A stretch of 64,000 bases of DNA from Blastobasis lacticolella (lineage: Eukaryota > Arthropoda > Insecta > Lepidoptera > Blastobasidae), in contig LR990044.1 in the NCBI GenBank assembly GCA_905147135.1, forward strand, positions 17,488,122 to 17,552,121. Reading direction: 5' to 3'. This document shows positions 1 through 10,530 of this stretch, piece by piece. How positions within the stretch are numbered: position 1 is the stretch's first letter; each line of letters opens with the position of its first letter. The notes beneath the pieces were generated by a model. That model did not search any database, was not told the DNA's origin, and saw nothing but the letters and a program-made list of their open reading frames with translations. Made by a program: the position numbers and the translations under genes.

Positions 1-30
1 AAAAAATTCAATGGTATGATCTACTATGTC

Positions 31-280
31 AAATAAATATACTTGGACAAATTCACACAGCGCCATCTGGCCCCAAAGTAAGCAAAGCTTGTGTTATGGG
101 TACCAGAAAACTGATAAACTACTTATATTCTTTTTTTAAGACTACTTATTATATATACAACATTCAGACCCGTAACAGAAATTAAAATTCATCATTTCAA
201 TTTCTGTTCGGCCGGGATTCGAAACCGGTACTTCTGCATGGCAGACCGACGATGTTAATAACTGAACCACTCAGGTCGTC
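31..280 (-). repeat. SINE B copy (tRNA-headed SINE)
   Basis: In reverse orientation this reads as a tRNA-like head with a GGTTCGA-type box B near 215-230, then a body with the recurring phrase AAGCAAAGCTTGTGTTATGG, then an AATAAATA-type tail at the low-coordinate end. The same unit recurs near 9.1, 22.0, 23.5, 30.9 and 46.4 kb. The family label SINE B is mine. Confidence 0.8.
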
Positions 281-1637
281 AAATGTATCTCAAATAACAT
301 AACCCATGAGAGACTAGACGGCAGCGCCTCACGTATGAAAAGTCGCTGTCATAACGGGCAGCAAACATGCCCAGAATGCCGCTGTCACATCCCAGCACCC
401 GGCGCACCAGGGACGCATTTCTCTTTCACATCACAGTTAAGAAGCAATCTACTCGAGCTTCTGCGAACATCCTTGATGCACTACAGTACCGGGGTAGCGC
501 CAACAACATTCTGAAAACATCATTTAGATTGAACTAAGTAGCTTTTGCGTGCGACTTCGTTCGCGTAAATGTACGTTTTATTATCTTTCGGACCCATTCC
601 CATGGGGACCACATTTAATTTCTGGATAAATTATAGATAAGGTAAGTCGGGAGGCGGAATTAGACGCATATGTACTAGTTTATTGATTAAAACAATATTT
701 AAGCTTAAATCTTACATTTAACCAATGCAAGGGAACCTATTCGTATACACATGTTCAGTGTTTTCGCGTGAAACATTCATAAAAAACATCCCTTTATGCA
801 TAATATTAGTAGGACATTAAGATCGGTAGAATCATTTTTTGTACTAACTTGAAAATCTATTCAACTGCATACGATCCGATCTCGTTTCATTGAGTCATCG
901 TCTATTTACGATTGTGCGATTCAACGACATGTTCGCATCCCTACACTGGACTGCATTTCTCGATCCACAGCCAATTGAGTGAGCAACTGATGCCGAGTAG
1001 CCGATTTGGCCCGGTCTCCTCCACCGCTAGACGTCTCCAAATTGAGTTGAGTTATTTTGAAGAATGGGCTTGATCGACGGCCGCTTTGATGGCTTTTTGG
1101 AGATTTAATGGCCAGCAGTGAAGGCAATATAATTTGATTACATACCTAACAACATGTTATGGATGTAGTAAATGGCTGACAGAAATTATGCAATTATAAA
1201 AATATTATTGTTGTTTGCTGTGAGACATCCCAATACAATAAAATAAAATAAACATCCTTGATTACAGCGACGTGAAAAATCGTGTCGGAGTTGCCATGTC
1301 AACGCGCTTCTATTCATATAAAAATTCACATTCAGACTAGTAAAGAACTTTGACTAAAGCTAAATAGAGAATTAAAAAGGTTGTCGAAGTTCTCTTCACA
1401 AATGTTCGGCGCCCTTGTATAATACTGGTGAGCACAGTCTCGTCTTCCATCACTACATTAGAGGAGAGTTCTGCCATAAACTCCTCTTTTGGCAAGCAGA
1501 CTAGAGATAACTCGTGGTTATAAATCGGTTTCCGCAGTACAACAAGCCACCCTTAGAGTCTCGCCAAGTCCGTCTGTTCGCCTGTCAGCGGTTTAAGTCG
1601 GAGGGTAATGGTATATACTATACTGGTATATAATATA
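281..1637. other. Intergenic, no gene seen
   Basis: No convincing coding region. At about 536-660 there is a reverse-oriented Helitron-like end with the phrase GCGACTTCGTTCGCG, shared with other copies in the window. The 68-codon reading frame on the minus strand near 921-1127 resembles nothing I recognise. Confidence 0.4.
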
Positions 1638-1790
1638 CTAGTGAACCCGGCGTGACTTCGTTCGCGTACCCATACTTTACCCCTACTTATCCTTTTGTCC
1701 TTGCTTATAAGCCTTCCTCTTGAATCACTCTATCTATTGTTGACAACCGCATTAATATTCCAGAAATCGGAACGTCCGTTCTGGCATCCA
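1637..1790 (-). mobile_element. Helitron-like non-autonomous fragment
   Basis: Read on the minus strand this ends with a short GC-rich inverted segment around GAACGAAGTCACG followed by CACTAGT. A hairpin about ten bases before a terminal CTAGT/CTRRT is the usual Helitron 3' end. Similar ends recur at 13.0, 45.06, 50.84 and 61.7 kb. The Helitron assignment is an inference from the ends only; no Rep/helicase is present. Confidence 0.45.
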
Positions 1791-1925
1791 CTACAAATCA
1801 TAACAAGCAACGCCCTAGTCCGTAGGTTGGACAGAAGTCAAAAACAGATGTTCAAAAACCTGAATAAATGACCGGCCGGAAGGGTACCATTGTACCGTGG
1901 GGCTCTACTTTGCCTCGTACAGGAT

Positions 1926-2266
1926 GCTTGATTTTCAACTAATAAAAATAATAATAATCATCATGGCGTTTATCCCGGTTGTGCTCCCGCGCACGAGGGC
2001 CCGGGGTCCGCCTTGACCATGATCCAGGATTTTTCAGACCAGATAATTACAGTGGCACAATTGCCACCTGACCTCCATAACCCTGAATGTGCAGGTTACG
2101 TCATGATGTTTTCCCTTGCCGTAAGAGTATCGGTTAACATTTAAGTAATGTACATAACTCAGAAAAGAGTCATAGGTACATGAACTCAGTGGGATTCGAA
2201 CCCGGTACCTCTCGCTTACGAATCGGATTTCTTAACCACTCGGCCACCGACGCTTGATTTTCAACT
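1926..2266 (-). repeat. SINE A copy with 15-bp target-site duplication
   Basis: A tRNA-derived SINE in reverse orientation. The tRNA-like head lies at the high-coordinate end (box B phrase GGGATTCGAACCC; box A side ends in GCCACCGACGC) and an AATAATAAT tail lies at the low end. It is bracketed by a perfect direct repeat, GCTTGATTTTCAACT, at 1926-1940 and 2252-2266, as expected for LINE-driven retroposition. Confidence 0.9.
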
Positions 2267-2510
2267 GACAATAATCTATACTAATATTAGAAAGAGAAAA
2301 TATTTGTAGTAAGTCGTTTTTTTTTTCAAATACCTACAAGTAATCTTTAACTTTATGGCAGCATACATATACGGAAATCTGGCATGGTGCGTCATGCAAA
2401 AACCAAATGAAAGGCGTACTCATAGAAAATCGCAATTTCATATATTTGGACGAAATATTTCATTTGAAGCAGGCGCCGCCCCATTGGAACGCCAACGTAT
2501 ACAGAATTTT

Positions 2511-2622
2511 TTATACCACTAATGTGGCAAACAAGCTTACGGCCTGCCTGATGGTAAACAGTCACCGCAGCCTATGGACGTTTCCAATACCAGGGGCATC
2601 ACCCATGCGTTGCGACCCCAAA
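2511..2622 (-). mobile_element. Jockey-like LINE, 3'-end fragment
   Basis: Reverse complement of the last codons and 3' UTR of the Jockey-like element seen more fully at 17705-19090. The translated end reads ...ANVHRLR-stop in sister copies. This is a heavily 5'-truncated insertion. Confidence 0.7.
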
Positions 2623-3218
2623 CTATAATTGATCAGATTTCAGTAAAACTATTCATTTATGTTAATTATTTTTTTAAATTTTATATATAATTTTGTACAC
2701 ATACTTTGGCTTAACATTGTAATTGCCTTTGCTTAACCCTATTTTATAATCAAATTTTGCTCGGTAACATAGAAGAAAAAAGAATTTAGGAAAAGCCTAA
2801 TGCGCTTATGCGCGAAAAAATATTTAAACCTAAACTTATATTAAGTCACGCGTCGCTCTGCTTTTCAAAAATCCGAGATACAAAAATGGACCTTATTTTA
2901 TGAACAATATATTCCACTTTGATTTGCTGTCACGCTTTTTGTTTCTGAATTCAGTCACTGAATTTAGGAATGTGTAATAAGCGCATAAGGGTGCATCGAA
3001 ATCTCGCGCACCCAACGCTAATACGCCGTTGCAATTCGTCGTCGTCATCGAACTGCGCACGTGTGCTTCTTCAATTGCTTCGTACGATGAAATGCATCAA
3101 GCCGATGATGCAATAGCGAATTCGTGGCGCGTACGCTAGATATGCACGCACTAAAGCTATTATCCGCGTTAGTACTCTGACTCAAAGCGCTATTTCTTTT
3201 TGCATCCTCATCAGTACT
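2623..3218. other. Intergenic, nothing recognised
   Basis: AT-rich sequence without a supported gene, RNA or repeat that I can name. Confidence 0.4.
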
Positions 3219-3219
3219 G

Positions 3220-3367
3220 AGGGCTTACCATGAACTCTTATAGCAGGACCTTAACAGAATTGCTTTCGGTTTGAACGAGACAAGCTTATGTGACACGTAT
3301 AGCGCTGTCTCGTTCTAAGCAGGGCAGTTCTGTTTAGGTCCTGCTATAAGAGTTCATGGTAAGGCCC
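3220..3367. mobile_element. Foldback MITE, intact copy
   Basis: About 148 bp with long terminal inverted repeats. The left end GGGCTTACCATGAACTC and following bases are mirrored by GAGTTCATGGTAAGGCCC at the right end, with arms of about 40 bp including ATAGCAGGACCT. No ORF is present. A second copy at 3745-5170 has been split by an RTE retrotransposon. Confidence 0.85.
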
Positions 3368-3780
3368 CTGTTTTAAGTCAGTAGTCAGTGGTCTACTGCC
3401 ATAGAGAAAATATTTACAGGAGCATAGAGTATATACTAATTTTTATTACCAGTTTTCGAGGTAGACTGGTAGATAAAACTATAAAGCTTTTAGTCTACCT
3501 TTGTACTATTTTGTGCATAAAGTATTAAATAAATAAATAAATACCGAGTTTCAATTCGAGGCAAAATGTCACACATCTCTATAAAACACACACTAATGCA
3601 AATGCAGGGACGAAACAAGGCAGCCCATCTGCAGATAAGTTATTTTTTACTACAAATTTCTACTCGTAACGAACACAAACAAATCCGACTTGTGGGCGTA
3701 TTTATATTCTCATTATAATAAGAGTGCAGTGAAGTTGCCGACCTGAGGGCTTACCATGAACTCTTATAGCAGAACCTAAA

Positions 3781-5082
3781 GGCTCTCTTGAAGAACTTCA
3801 GACCAATATCGCTACTGACCCATGTCTATAAGCTGTTTTCGAGAGTCATTACGAATCGTCTCGCACGCAGGTTTGATGACTTCCAGCCTCCCGAACAAGC
3901 CGGATTCCGAAAAGGTTTTAGTACCATAGACCACATACATACGCTGCGGCAGGTTGTACAGAAGACCGAAGAGTATAACCGGCCATTATGCTTGGCGTTT
4001 GTGGACTATGAGAAAGCCTTCGATTCGATCGAAACTTGGGCGGTGCTCCAGTCTCTACAGCGGTGCCAAATTGACTATCGATATATCGAAGCATTGAAGT
4101 GTTTGTACAGAAACGCCACTATGTCAGTTCGTCTCCAGGACAAGACCACAGAACCTATTCAGCTGCAGCGAGGTGTTAGACAAGGTGATGTCATATCTCC
4201 GAAGTTGTTTACCGCTGCACTGGAGGATATCTTTAGGCTTCTGGACTGGGACGGACTTGGCATCAATATTAACGGCGAGTACCTCACGCACCTCAGATTT
4301 GCTGACGATATCGTAGTCATGGCTGAAACCCTGGAAGACTTGGGCAAAATGCTCGATGACCTCTGTAGTGCCTCTCAACAAGTAGGTCTTAAAATGAACA
4401 TGGACAAGACGAAAATTATGTCGAATGTCCATGTTGTGCCTACTCCAGTGACAGTTGGAGGCACTCCACTTGAAGTTGTTGACGACTATACATACCTAGG
4501 ACAAATAGTCCGGCTAGGTAGGTCCAATTTCGAGAAAGAGGTCAATCGACGAATCCAACTCGGTTGGGCAGCGTTCGGGAAGCTACGCCACATATTTTCG
4601 TCCCAATTACCGCAGTGTCTCAAGACGAAGGTCTTTGACCAATGTGTGTTGCCAGTGATGACTTACGGAGCTGAAACGTGGCCACTCACTATGGGCCTTA
4701 TAAGAAAGCTCACTGTTACCCAAAGGGCAATGGAAAGAGCTATGCTCGGAGTTTCTTTGCGCGATCGAGTCAGAAATGAGGAGATCCGCAAGCGAACCAA
4801 GGTCACCGACATAGCTCTAAGGATTGCCAGACTGAAGTGGCAGTGGGCAGGGCACATAGCTCGAAGAACAGATGGCCGATGGGGCAGTAAAGTTCTCGAG
4901 TGGCGACCACGTACCGGTAGACGCAGCGTGGGTAGGCCTCCTACAAGGTGGACCGACGACCTGGTAAGGATCGCAGGTACCAGCGGGATGCGGAAAGCAC
5001 AGGACCGGTCTTTGTGGAGATCTCTGGGGGAGGCCTATGCCCAGCAGTGGGCGTCTTCTGGCTGATGATGATGATGATGATG
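3781..5082 (+). mobile_element. RTE-type LINE, 5'-truncated
   Basis: Contains the reverse-transcriptase domain and C-terminus of an RTE-clade-like non-LTR retrotransposon, ending in an ATG/GAT trinucleotide run (about 5063-5082), the short-repeat tail typical of RTE elements. The N-terminal endonuclease is absent. Near-identical sequence lies at 36490-37283 on the other strand. Decayed relatives lie at 24930-25500, 44565-44930 and 49646-49855. Confidence 0.9.
3788..5065 (+). pseudogene. RTE reverse transcriptase ORF (lacks endonuclease)
   Basis: A 425-codon open stretch without internal stops. It starts inside the protein at a TTG codon, so it is a truncated ORF and not a true start. Visible RT motifs in order are NFRPISLL (finger), FVDYEKAFDS (palm motif A with the catalytic Asp), GVRQGDVISP, and RFADDIVV (catalytic Asp-Asp). 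Next come the YLGQIV region and a C-terminus with KWQWAGHIARR and GRPPTRWTDD, a signature of RTE-like elements in insects. An intact element would also carry an apurinic-type endonuclease upstream; here the sequence breaks directly into MITE sequence. The catalytic residues are intact but the copy cannot be autonomous. Confidence 0.9.
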
Positions 5083-5170
5083 AAGCTTATGTGGCACGTA
5101 TAGCGCTGTCTCGTTCTAAGCAGAGCAGTTCTGTTTAGGTCCTGCTATAAGAGTTCATGGTAAGGCCCCT

Positions 5171-5733
5171 GATCGTTATCACCGCCATCGTCAGCCTATA
5201 CAAGTTTAAATAACTTGGGTATACATCTACCCTCTCACTGAGAGAGAACGAGCAATAGTTTACATTTGAAACACAATTCGAATTAATCTCTGAAACGCAA
5301 GTTTTTTCACGATAATTTCCTTCACTGAAAGGCCAATAAATTATTTGAATCCATATATGAATTAGGTACATAATTAAAAACCATTTTCAAAGGTAAGGTG
5401 TATGTCTGTGATTACGGCGTAAGTACAAACCACCAGCGAAAAGAGATCGAGTAGAACATAATTTATGTAGCCATAATACAATCTCTTTGACGGAATCTAA
5501 ACTCTTTACGAATCCCTGTGTGACCTAAGTATATAACCTATGTGGTGTTTTCATTTTACTTTTGTACTGGTTGTCAAAAGGTTGTCACAAGATTGCGATA
5601 AATGTTAAAAGCAAAATCTTCGAATTGTATTATATTATTCGAGCGTTTAGACTTTCTAAACGTAGTCCAATGACTTGAAACACTTAGGTTTACATGTGCT
5701 TTTGATCTGCAAGCCAAATAAAAATCAAATCAA
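5171..5733. other. Upstream region of the zinc-finger gene
   Basis: No further gene seen. The last bases before the ATG at 5734 (AATAAAAATCAAATCAA) resemble a retroposon tail, so a transposon end may abut or lie in the 5' UTR. I could not identify a TATA box or a defined start site. Confidence 0.35.
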
Positions 5734-7338
5734 ATGCAGCAAACAAAGGAACTACTCGCGTGCCGGGCGTGTTTGGTAACGGACTGCGAGTTATACGAAC
5801 TCAAGGAATATGGACTGGTAGAGAAGTTTCAGCAAGTGACGTCGTTGAGGCTATGCTCAATTGATGGCACGCCTAAGCATATTTGCAGTTTCTGCCGTGC
5901 TCTGCTACTAAAGACCTACCAGTTCCGTGCAAAGTGTTTGGAATCAAATAAAATTATATCACGAAATGCTGGGAGCCTGAACTGTACCCTTGAACAGAAA
6001 GCCTACTGGCTGCATGAATTGAAATTCACAGAAACGTTGGTCGTTGCATGCGGTGAAGTAAATAAATGTTTCAAGAATATTGATTTTCATGATGTAATGG
6101 TTATGACAGATGACGTAACACTTAAAAAAGAACCGTCATGCAACAATAAAGTAATTTCAAATGATGAGAGCTACAAATCAAACATATCAAATAATGCACC
6201 CAACGTTGTAAACGAATTAGCCTTGGCTATTTATCCGACAACGGTAATACAATCAGAATATAAAGTTAAAATTGAAACTTCACCTACCAATGAGCTTGAG
6301 GAAAACTTTAAACAATCTGAAAGGATAATCCTTAATACAGATTTGAGAAAAATTGAAGATCACCTCAATGCAATAGATACCGAGAGTGGCACTAATAGTA
6401 AATGCAAAGTAAGATCTATTTTAAAAGAGAACATAATGCTAAGCCAACAATCTGTAGATACTACAAATCAAAGTGATTTATCTAAAAGAAAACATTATAA
6501 GGAAGCTCCAGTGCAAACAGGGGTACGTCTCTTTGTTTGTGACATCTGCGGCAAGATATTCAAAACTAAGAAAGGGGTCCAGGCCCATACTAGACATCTA
6601 CACAGAGATGCGTGGCGGTATCCTTGCGAGCAGTGCGGCAAGGCTTTCAAATTGCCGGACCACTTAAGGAGACACCAACTGGTGCATACAGGCGAAAGTC
6701 TCTTCGGTTGTGACATTTGTGGCAAGATGTTCAAGGATAAAGACAATATCCAGAACCATATTAGGTTACATAGCGTGGAACGTCCTTTCCGCTGTGACAT
6801 CTGCGGCAAGATGTTAAAGAGAATGAGATGTCTCCAGGTCCATACTAGACAGCAGCACAACATCCGGACCCATATTACATTGGCACATAGCGAACCGTGG
6901 CGGTATCCCTGCGGGCAGTGCGGCAAGGCCTTCAAATTTCCGTATCACTTAAGGAGACACCAACTGGTGCATACAGGCGAAAGTCTCTTCGGTTGTGACA
7001 TCTGCGGCAAGATGTTCAAGGATAAAGACCAAATCCAGAACCATATTAGGTTACATAGCGTGGAACGGCCTTATCCCTGCGCGCAATGCGGCAAGGCCTT
7101 CATAACTCCGGGTAATTTAAAGACTCACCAACTGGTGCATACACGCGAACGTCCTTTCTGTTGTGAGATTTGCGGCAACAAATTCAAGCAAAAGGGCCGT
7201 CTTCAGAATAATTCTAAGCAGCTACATAGCAAAGCGCACGCAGTGCGGCAAGGTCTTCAAATTGCAAAGCAAATTAAAAAGTCATCAACTGATACATCCA
7301 ACGCCCCTTCGGCTGTGACGTCTGCGGAAAAACTTTAA
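5734..7338 (+). CDS. ZAD-C2H2 zinc-finger protein, C-terminus frameshifted
   Basis: A 534-codon single-exon reading frame. Residues about 10-85 form a ZAD domain (zinc ligands C10, C13, C51, C54), the insect-specific dimerisation module of nuclear zinc-finger proteins. An acidic, Asn/Ser-rich linker follows to about 265. From F267 come eight C2H2 fingers with C-x2-C ... H-x3/5-H spacing and TGES or SVERP linkers. Finger 8 (from F475) has Asn where the first His ligand should be. Fingers 2-3 and 5-6 are near copies, produced by an in-frame 285-bp duplication (about 6613-6792 against 6898-7077). The last 35 residues are not finger-like in this frame, but the other two frames read QCGKVFK and then FGCDVCGK, so indels have truncated an array that was once longer. 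Likely a DNA-binding transcription regulator, target unknown. An AATAAA lies at 7751. Decay to a pseudogene is possible. Confidence 0.85.
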   Translation: MQQTKELLACRACLVTDCELYELKEYGLVEKFQQVTSLRLCSIDGTPKHICSFCRALLLKTYQFRAKCLESNKIISRNAGSLNCTLEQKAYWLHELKFTETLVVACGEVNKCFKNIDFHDVMVMTDDVTLKKEPSCNNKVISNDESYKSNISNNAPNVVNELALAIYPTTVIQSEYKVKIETSPTNELEENFKQSERIILNTDLRKIEDHLNAIDTESGTNSKCKVRSILKENIMLSQQSVDTTNQSDLSKRKHYKEAPVQTGVRLFVCDICGKIFKTKKGVQAHTRHLHRDAWRYPCEQCGKAFKLPDHLRRHQLVHTGESLFGCDICGKMFKDKDNIQNHIRLHSVERPFRCDICGKMLKRMRCLQVHTRQQHNIRTHITLAHSEPWRYPCGQCGKAFKFPYHLRRHQLVHTGESLFGCDICGKMFKDKDQIQNHIRLHSVERPYPCAQCGKAFITPGNLKTHQLVHTRERPFCCEICGNKFKQKGRLQNNSKQLHSKAHAVRQGLQIAKQIKKSSTDTSNAPSAVTSAEKL

Positions 7339-7779
7339 GATAAAGCCATATGTCTTAAAACACATTAAGACCTTCTACATGAACGAACTTAGGACTAAGC
7401 GGGTTGAGATGAAAAAAAGTAATAAAGGAATGAATTCAACTGTCTAAAGTCAGTCTGATACAGAGCGACAAGGATCATAATGAACGTGAGGGATGGCACT
7501 AGTGACCTTTGGTTTGCATGCCTCCTTAATGTTTAAAACAGTATTGTTAATTCCCCAGTCAGGTGGCTCGAATTCGAACGTGATACCCCGCTATGCCCTA
7601 CCTCTCGTTGCGATCGTTGCTGGGCTCTTAACTTGTGTTAAATTGTTTTTGGTCGGTCTGTATAAAAGTTATAATTGCAGATCCCCCATGACAACATGTT
7701 TAGTTTGTGAGTGTGGTCAAATAACTCATTATAGTTTTATTATAATTGAAAATAAATTGTGAACATTAATTTATCATTT
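7339..7779. other. Probable 3' UTR of the zinc-finger gene
   Basis: The first part (7339-7400) holds further relics of finger codons out of frame with the ORF. AATAAA at 7751-7756 could end the transcript. The 89-codon frame here has no recognisable content. Confidence 0.4.
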
Positions 7780-7885
7780 TATTCATATTGCGACTGACAT
7801 TGTCGGACGCGGATCGGAGTATGTTTGGCTCTGGAGCAGCCAATATGTTTCCTTCTTACTTTCTTAATAATTGATAGAGTTATTT
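7780..7885. repeat. Repeat F fragment
   Basis: Shares the phrases ATTGTCGGAC, CGGCCAACATGT-like and TTTCCTTCTTACTTTC with 58368-58577, in the same order. Probably the 3' portion of a retroposon; family unknown. Confidence 0.5.
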
Positions 7886-8589
7886 AATTTATTTTATTTG
7901 TAACGCGAATACGCCATGTGAAATAAGATATAATATCTTATATATGTAATATCTTAAGATTATCTGCTTATTGCTCTATTGTGGGTAATAATAATTTCCT
8001 TATTTCTCTGTGAATATTCCAAATAAAATAGATTGACTAGAAACTATATGAGATTTTTTCTGATCAATAAAATTTATTAACAGTATCCGGACCTCGATTA
8101 AAATTACTTGCCAACCCTTTAGTGTATTTATTCCTATAAATACATTAAAGCAATGTATGTTCCTGTTAATAGCAGAGTTCCTACACCCTGTGGTTTCCCA
8201 TGAAATGGGCGTGGAGTCGGGCCCCATAGGTTCTATTGTGTTTGCAAAATTATTGTAAACGGACCAACGGAAGGGTTCCTTGAATCGGGAAAATCTTTGT
8301 TTCGTAAATATGAAAGAACAATGGACGAAATGTATAGAGATCTTCCCTAGAATGTAGCACGTTCTTACATACCTTGAATGGAAGACCTGATCATTCTGAT
8401 CATTTTTCTGATACTCTAATCAAAATTATATCTAATTGAAATGCTGATACATTTATAATTTGTCCTAAGCTAAATTAGTATATCCTGAACGCATTAGAAA
8501 AAACTATTTTGTCCTAGGACAAACCAGTATAGCCTAAAAACTTAAGGACCAAGTAGCTTAGCTTTGTGCGAACTGATTTTAACTTATTA
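7886..8589. other. Intergenic, nothing recognised
   Basis: AT-rich sequence. The minus-strand 75-codon frame at 8000-8227 has no recognisable motif. Confidence 0.35.
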
Positions 8590-8690
8590 TGCCCCTGGTA
8601 TTGCAAACGTCCATAGGCTGCGGTGACTGCTTGCTTACCATCAGGCGGGGTGTAAGCTTGTTTGCCACCTTAGTGGTATAAAAAAAATTA
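8590..8690 (+). mobile_element. Jockey-like LINE 3' end, plus copy
   Basis: Reads the last codons (NVHRLR-stop) and the 3' UTR phrase AGCTTGTTTGCCACC of the Jockey-like family, ending in an A-rich tail. It faces a second copy at 8714-8852, tail to tail. Confidence 0.75.
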
Positions 8691-8713
8691 AATTGGCCTA
8701 GGCCAAGATTTTA

Positions 8714-8852
8714 AGCAGTCACCGCAGCCTGTGGACGTTTGCAATACCAGGGGCATCACCTACGCGTTGCCGACCTCGTAAAAACCTTTTCACCCCTTTC
8801 TTGAAGAATTCCATGTTGTACTCTCCAGGGAAAGCCTCTCCAGGTAGTTCAA
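8714..8852 (-). mobile_element. Jockey-like LINE 3' end, minus copy
   Basis: Reverse complement encodes GEYNMEFFKKGVKRFLR-type residues of the Jockey C-terminus. Together with 8590-8690 it forms an inverted pair separated by about 23 bp that includes the palindrome TTGGCCTAGGCCAA. Confidence 0.75.
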
Positions 8853-9066
8853 CTAGTTTATCCTAAGAACGTTACGATAAACTAGATTGTCTAGAAATCC
8901 ATGAAAGTGCGTGAAATCTGCCAACCAGCATTAACAATAAGATGATAATTTGAGCCCTTATTCCCTAAATCCAAGATTAATGAGCGGAACAAACGTCATT
9001 GGTGGCTGGTTTCAGTTGCAAGCATTTTCTGCGACTGCAATGTGACGTGGACAACACAAACAAGGA

Positions 9067-9184
9067 ATAATAATAAGAAATAAATCATAAATATGCTTGG
9101 ACAAATTCACAAAGCGCCATCGAGCCACAAAGTAAGCAAAGCTTATGTTATGGCTGCTAGATAACTGATAAACTACTAAAATGA
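9067..9184 (-). repeat. SINE B, truncated
   Basis: Contains the tail and about 90 bp of the SINE B body (AAGCAAAGCTTATGTTATGG). The tRNA head is missing; the sequence passes directly into LINE remnants. Confidence 0.8.
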
Positions 9185-9730
9185 AGTACATACATACATA
9201 ATTGTAGGTAGAGACTATGTCGTTCCACTTGATTCGGTCCCGACAAATCTCTCTTGCTTTTCCACATTCATTAACCTGTTCATACATGAACATGTCACGT
9301 GTGTTTAGGGTACTCATCACCTAACCTTCCTCTATACATCATCGATTTATTTGTGATACATACTCGGTCTTCCACGTCTGACCATTGCATTCTCACCTGC
9401 TATGTATACTGTTTCAAATCAGTTGAATGCATTCCTTTCTCTATCCTAGTCACTATACTGCATTGTAGTCACTACACTGCACCACCATACTTACCGCATT
9501 CACTATCCTTTCGGCATCACTTTCATATTTTCCATCTCCGGTAATCATTGATCCTAAAGATACAAACCCTTCATTTGTTCCACTTTTTCACCCGCAATCA
9601 CGATTTCACAGTCAATCAAAACCAAAACCAACCAACAAAACCAAAATTACCAAGTCTCCTTTTAGATAAAATGAATATGCCTGTGTCAGAATAGTCATAC
9701 CTGTTTCGAAAACCATCATTATATTCGTTT
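9185..9730 (-). mobile_element. Decayed LINE reverse-transcriptase C-terminal region
   Basis: Minus-strand frames, interrupted by stops, read DCEIVIAGEKVEQMKG, then a GSMITGDGKYESDAERIVNA-like stretch, and later EICRDRIKWNDIV. This matches the post-RT region of insect LINEs, in which a YLGS-type motif is followed by an ESD.RR.N stretch. Many disablements; an old copy. Confidence 0.65.
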
Positions 9731-10429
9731 TACTTTCATGCATTTCTCTTGCAAAGTTCCATGTAAAGTTTTAACCAGTGAGTTGGTTTTTTACAGCTTC
9801 AGTCGATTGATGTAAGATTGTAGCGCAGCTCCAAACTAATATTGAATTTTTTAATTTTTTACGCATGCAAACATACAACAATCACATCTGCATTTCATAA
9901 GTTTCCGTATCTATAGTGTAAACATCATCTACCTGCCCTTATTTCACTAGGTGGGGTCGGCACAATATTCCATTCTACCCCATGACTCGTGATCGTGATA
10001 TATACGAGTATTGACTCCTTTCCTACATCCATCTTTTTGAACACTAGTACTAAGCTTCCGCTGTCTAACTGTTGTCTATATAAATTTTGAGTGTCCTTTA
10101 ACGAGAGACTTGCGTATTTACGTTACATCAAGATTAGCCACATATTTTGAATCGGCATGTTTATTCATCGCACTGATACCTCGAACACAAGTCAACTCTA
10201 GATCTCCGGTGTTACCAAGAAGTACGGGGTGTTCCCCTCCTTTACCTCTGCAATTACCCGCCTGGGCGCAGTTAAGGATGAGGGTAGTTCCGAGATAATT
10301 AAAGTTGGCCACATCGGGAAGCCGGGGGTCATCTCTTGCCTAAATAATTAGGGGTCCAGTTAATTGTGTATTACTTAGGGCGTTCCTCCCAGCTAGCCGA
10401 CAGGATGTGTTTGTTTTGCACATAGCTAG
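9731..10429. other. Intergenic, possible old repeat
   Basis: No named element. The stretch 10110-10340 has higher GC content and overlapping open frames on both strands (62 and 64 codons), which suggests transposon-derived sequence. I cannot assign a family. Confidence 0.3.
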
Positions 10430-10530
10430 TCTCTTTAGAGGCGGTGAACGCATCGGTAGAGCCCCTGCATAGACGGCAGAGACCACTTTCCATTAGGGCC
10501 CGCTTGCCTGTTTGTCTCCCATGTAACAAT
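10430..10530 (+). repeat. LINE 3'-end-like tail
   Basis: The phrase GCTTGCCTGTTTGTCTCC followed by an A-rich run matches a 3' tail that also occurs at 43830-43960 (TTTGCCTGTTTGTCT). Probably a severely truncated LINE insertion. Confidence 0.45.

Larger units (their letters stand above)
3745..5170. mobile_element. Same MITE, split by an RTE insertion
   Basis: The left arm (3745-3780) and the right part (5083-5170) match the intact MITE at 3220-3367. Everything between them is the RTE fragment. CTGA lies directly outside both ends, consistent with a 4-bp target duplication of the MITE. Compared with the intact copy, about 28 bp of the MITE centre is missing at the RTE junction. Confidence 0.85.

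Noticed and set aside
4124..4857. Open frames antisense to the RTE reverse transcriptase
   Set aside because: They mirror the conserved RT codons on the other strand and recur in the second RTE copy (36709-37337); shadows, not genes.
6495..6935. 146-codon minus-strand frame in the zinc-finger gene
   Set aside because: Antisense shadow of repetitive finger codons; no independent motif.
10110..10312. Overlapping 62- and 64-codon frames on both strands
   Set aside because: Mutual shadows with no motif; probably old repeat sequence.
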